Source: SKVR01 sp041642035 (GTDB lineage: Bacteria; Bacteroidota; Bacteroidia; Bacteroidales; UBA7960). Taken from it: a stretch of DNA of 6,438 nucleotides. The translations under genes and the position numbers were made by a program. Below the pieces are notes generated by a model. It ran no database searches and had not been told where the DNA came from. It worked only from the letters and a program-made list of their open reading frames with translations. The stretch spans positions 1 through 6,438 of the forward strand of contig JBEPXC010000215.1 of NCBI GenBank assembly GCA_041642035.1, given 5' to 3'. Below, one piece after another: positions 6,099-6,438 of the stretch. Numbering within the stretch: the stretch's first letter is position 1; each line of letters starts with the position of its first letter.

Positions 6099-6142
6099 CT
6101 TCAAACTTCCAGCTTCGAGCTTCCAACCCATCACTCATCACC
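6099..6142. repeat. 7-bp tandem repeats overlapping the aldehyde dehydrogenase stop
   Basis: Four consecutive 7-mers share the CTTC core: CTTCAAA (6099), CTTCCAG (6106), CTTCGAG (6113) and CTTCCAA (6120). After two bases a second 7-bp unit appears: CATCACT (6129) and CATCACC (6136). The second set covers the last codons and stop (6131-6133) of the - strand gene, so its C-terminal residues (PMGDE) are partly encoded by repeat sequence. Similar simple 7-mers between genes are familiar in Bacteroidota (recalled), perhaps arising by slippage. Confidence 0.5.
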
Positions 6143-6438
6143 CATTGGATACCAGAGCGATTTCTTATTGGTGAACTCTCTGATGCCTTCACCGGCCATT
6201 TCGCGGCCCAACCCTGATTTCTTTACGCCTCCAAAGGGAAGTTGCGGTTTGGAGTGTACCTCTTCATTGATGCACACAAAACCAGCTTCTACCTTATCGG
6301 CCATTTTGCGTGCTCTCTCCATATTTCCCGACCAAACCGATGCGCCCAGTCCATAATCGGTATCGTTGGCGATCAGGATGGCTTCTTTATCGTCCTTCAC
6401 CTCAAAAACAGAGGCTACCGGTCCAAACAACTCCTCTC
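6131..6438 (-). CDS. Aldehyde dehydrogenase family protein, C-terminal part (5'-truncated by window edge)
   Basis: The frame enters from the right edge and ends at TGA (complement of 6131-6133), giving the last ~101 residues of an NAD(P)+-dependent aldehyde dehydrogenase that oxidises an aldehyde to an acid. EELFGPVASVFEV at the edge is the conserved EExFGP motif whose Glu contacts the nicotinamide ribose. Next come ANDTDYGLGASVWSGNMERA and the C-terminal signature LPFGGVKKSGLGREMAGEGI followed by REFTNKKSLW. The catalytic Cys and general-base Glu lie outside the window, so activity cannot be judged. KKSGLGRE and GIREF resemble succinate-semialdehyde dehydrogenases (GabD-like), but betaine-aldehyde or other subfamilies cannot be excluded. 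The TTG at 6430 is an internal Leu, not the start. It converges on the PRC-barrel gene with 350 bases between. Confidence 0.93.
   Translation of the reverse strand, partial: EELFGPVASVFEVKDDKEAILIANDTDYGLGASVWSGNMERARKMADKVEAGFVCINEEVHSKPQLPFGGVKKSGLGREMAGEGIREFTNKKSLWYPMGDE

Larger units (their letters stand above)
5781..6130. other. 350-base repeat-rich convergent intergenic region
   Basis: It lies between the ends of the PRC-barrel gene (+) and the aldehyde dehydrogenase gene (-). Nearly all of it is repeat sequence: CGC(A/T)GAT units (5794-5822), the nested inverted repeat (5865-5997) and 7-mers (from 6099), plus the hairpin at 6065-6084. The stretch 5998-6064 contains GGAGCCGCCA (6004-6013), a direct copy of the hairpin tip at 5930-5939, and otherwise nothing I can name. 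The frames 5659-5889, 5896-6174 and 5944-6192 run through the repeat arms and are not real genes. Confidence 0.75.

Noticed and set aside
5896..6192. Frames on both strands across the nested repeat (e.g. containing CHFDRREKSF)
   Set aside because: Peptides like this are translations of the dispersed GTCATTTCGACCGCAGGGAG repeat and are commonly mis-annotated as proteins; the non-coding repeat explains the frame.

Overview
The window reads as a piece of a Bacteroidota chromosome, probably an environmental or marine-type Bacteroidales/Marinilabiliales or a relative. This is inferred from moderate base composition, starts preceded by A/T-rich leaders instead of Shine-Dalgarno motifs, a candidate TAnnTTTG box, and intergenic repeats of a style common in that phylum. 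No phylogeny was computed.

Left part (1-4132, + strand): a compact pyruvate dehydrogenase operon. It holds the C-terminal half of the homodimeric E1 (aceE, cut by the left edge), a single-lipoyl-domain E2 acetyltransferase (aceF) and dihydrolipoamide dehydrogenase E3 (lpd), with gaps of 12 and 29 bases. Together they turn pyruvate, CoA and NAD+ into acetyl-CoA, CO2 and NADH. E1 decarboxylates pyruvate and acetylates the swinging lipoyl arm of E2, E2 passes acetyl to CoA, and E3 re-oxidises the arm. Catalytic residues visible in all three genes are intact.

Middle part (4133-5780): a 425-base non-coding spacer with a perfect 14-bp-arm palindrome, a decayed second copy of it, and a nested dyad. 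It is followed by two small + strand genes: a 105-residue helical, probably coiled-coil protein of unknown function, and a 249-residue protein with two PRC-barrel-like repeats. By analogy with other PRC-barrel/coiled-coil pairs these may be general-stress or RNA/envelope-related, but the sequence does not prove a role.

Right part (5781-6438): a 350-base convergent intergenic region full of repeats. It has a short CGC(A/T)GAT repeat, a 133-bp nested inverted repeat (24-bp outer arms around a 22-bp perfect hairpin), a small T-rich-loop hairpin, and 7-bp tandem repeats running into the stop codon of an aldehyde dehydrogenase gene on the - strand. That gene is cut by the right edge.

I found no RNA gene, CRISPR array, transposase or clearly new enzyme system. 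The least explained parts are the two palindromic repeat clusters and the small-protein/PRC-barrel pair.
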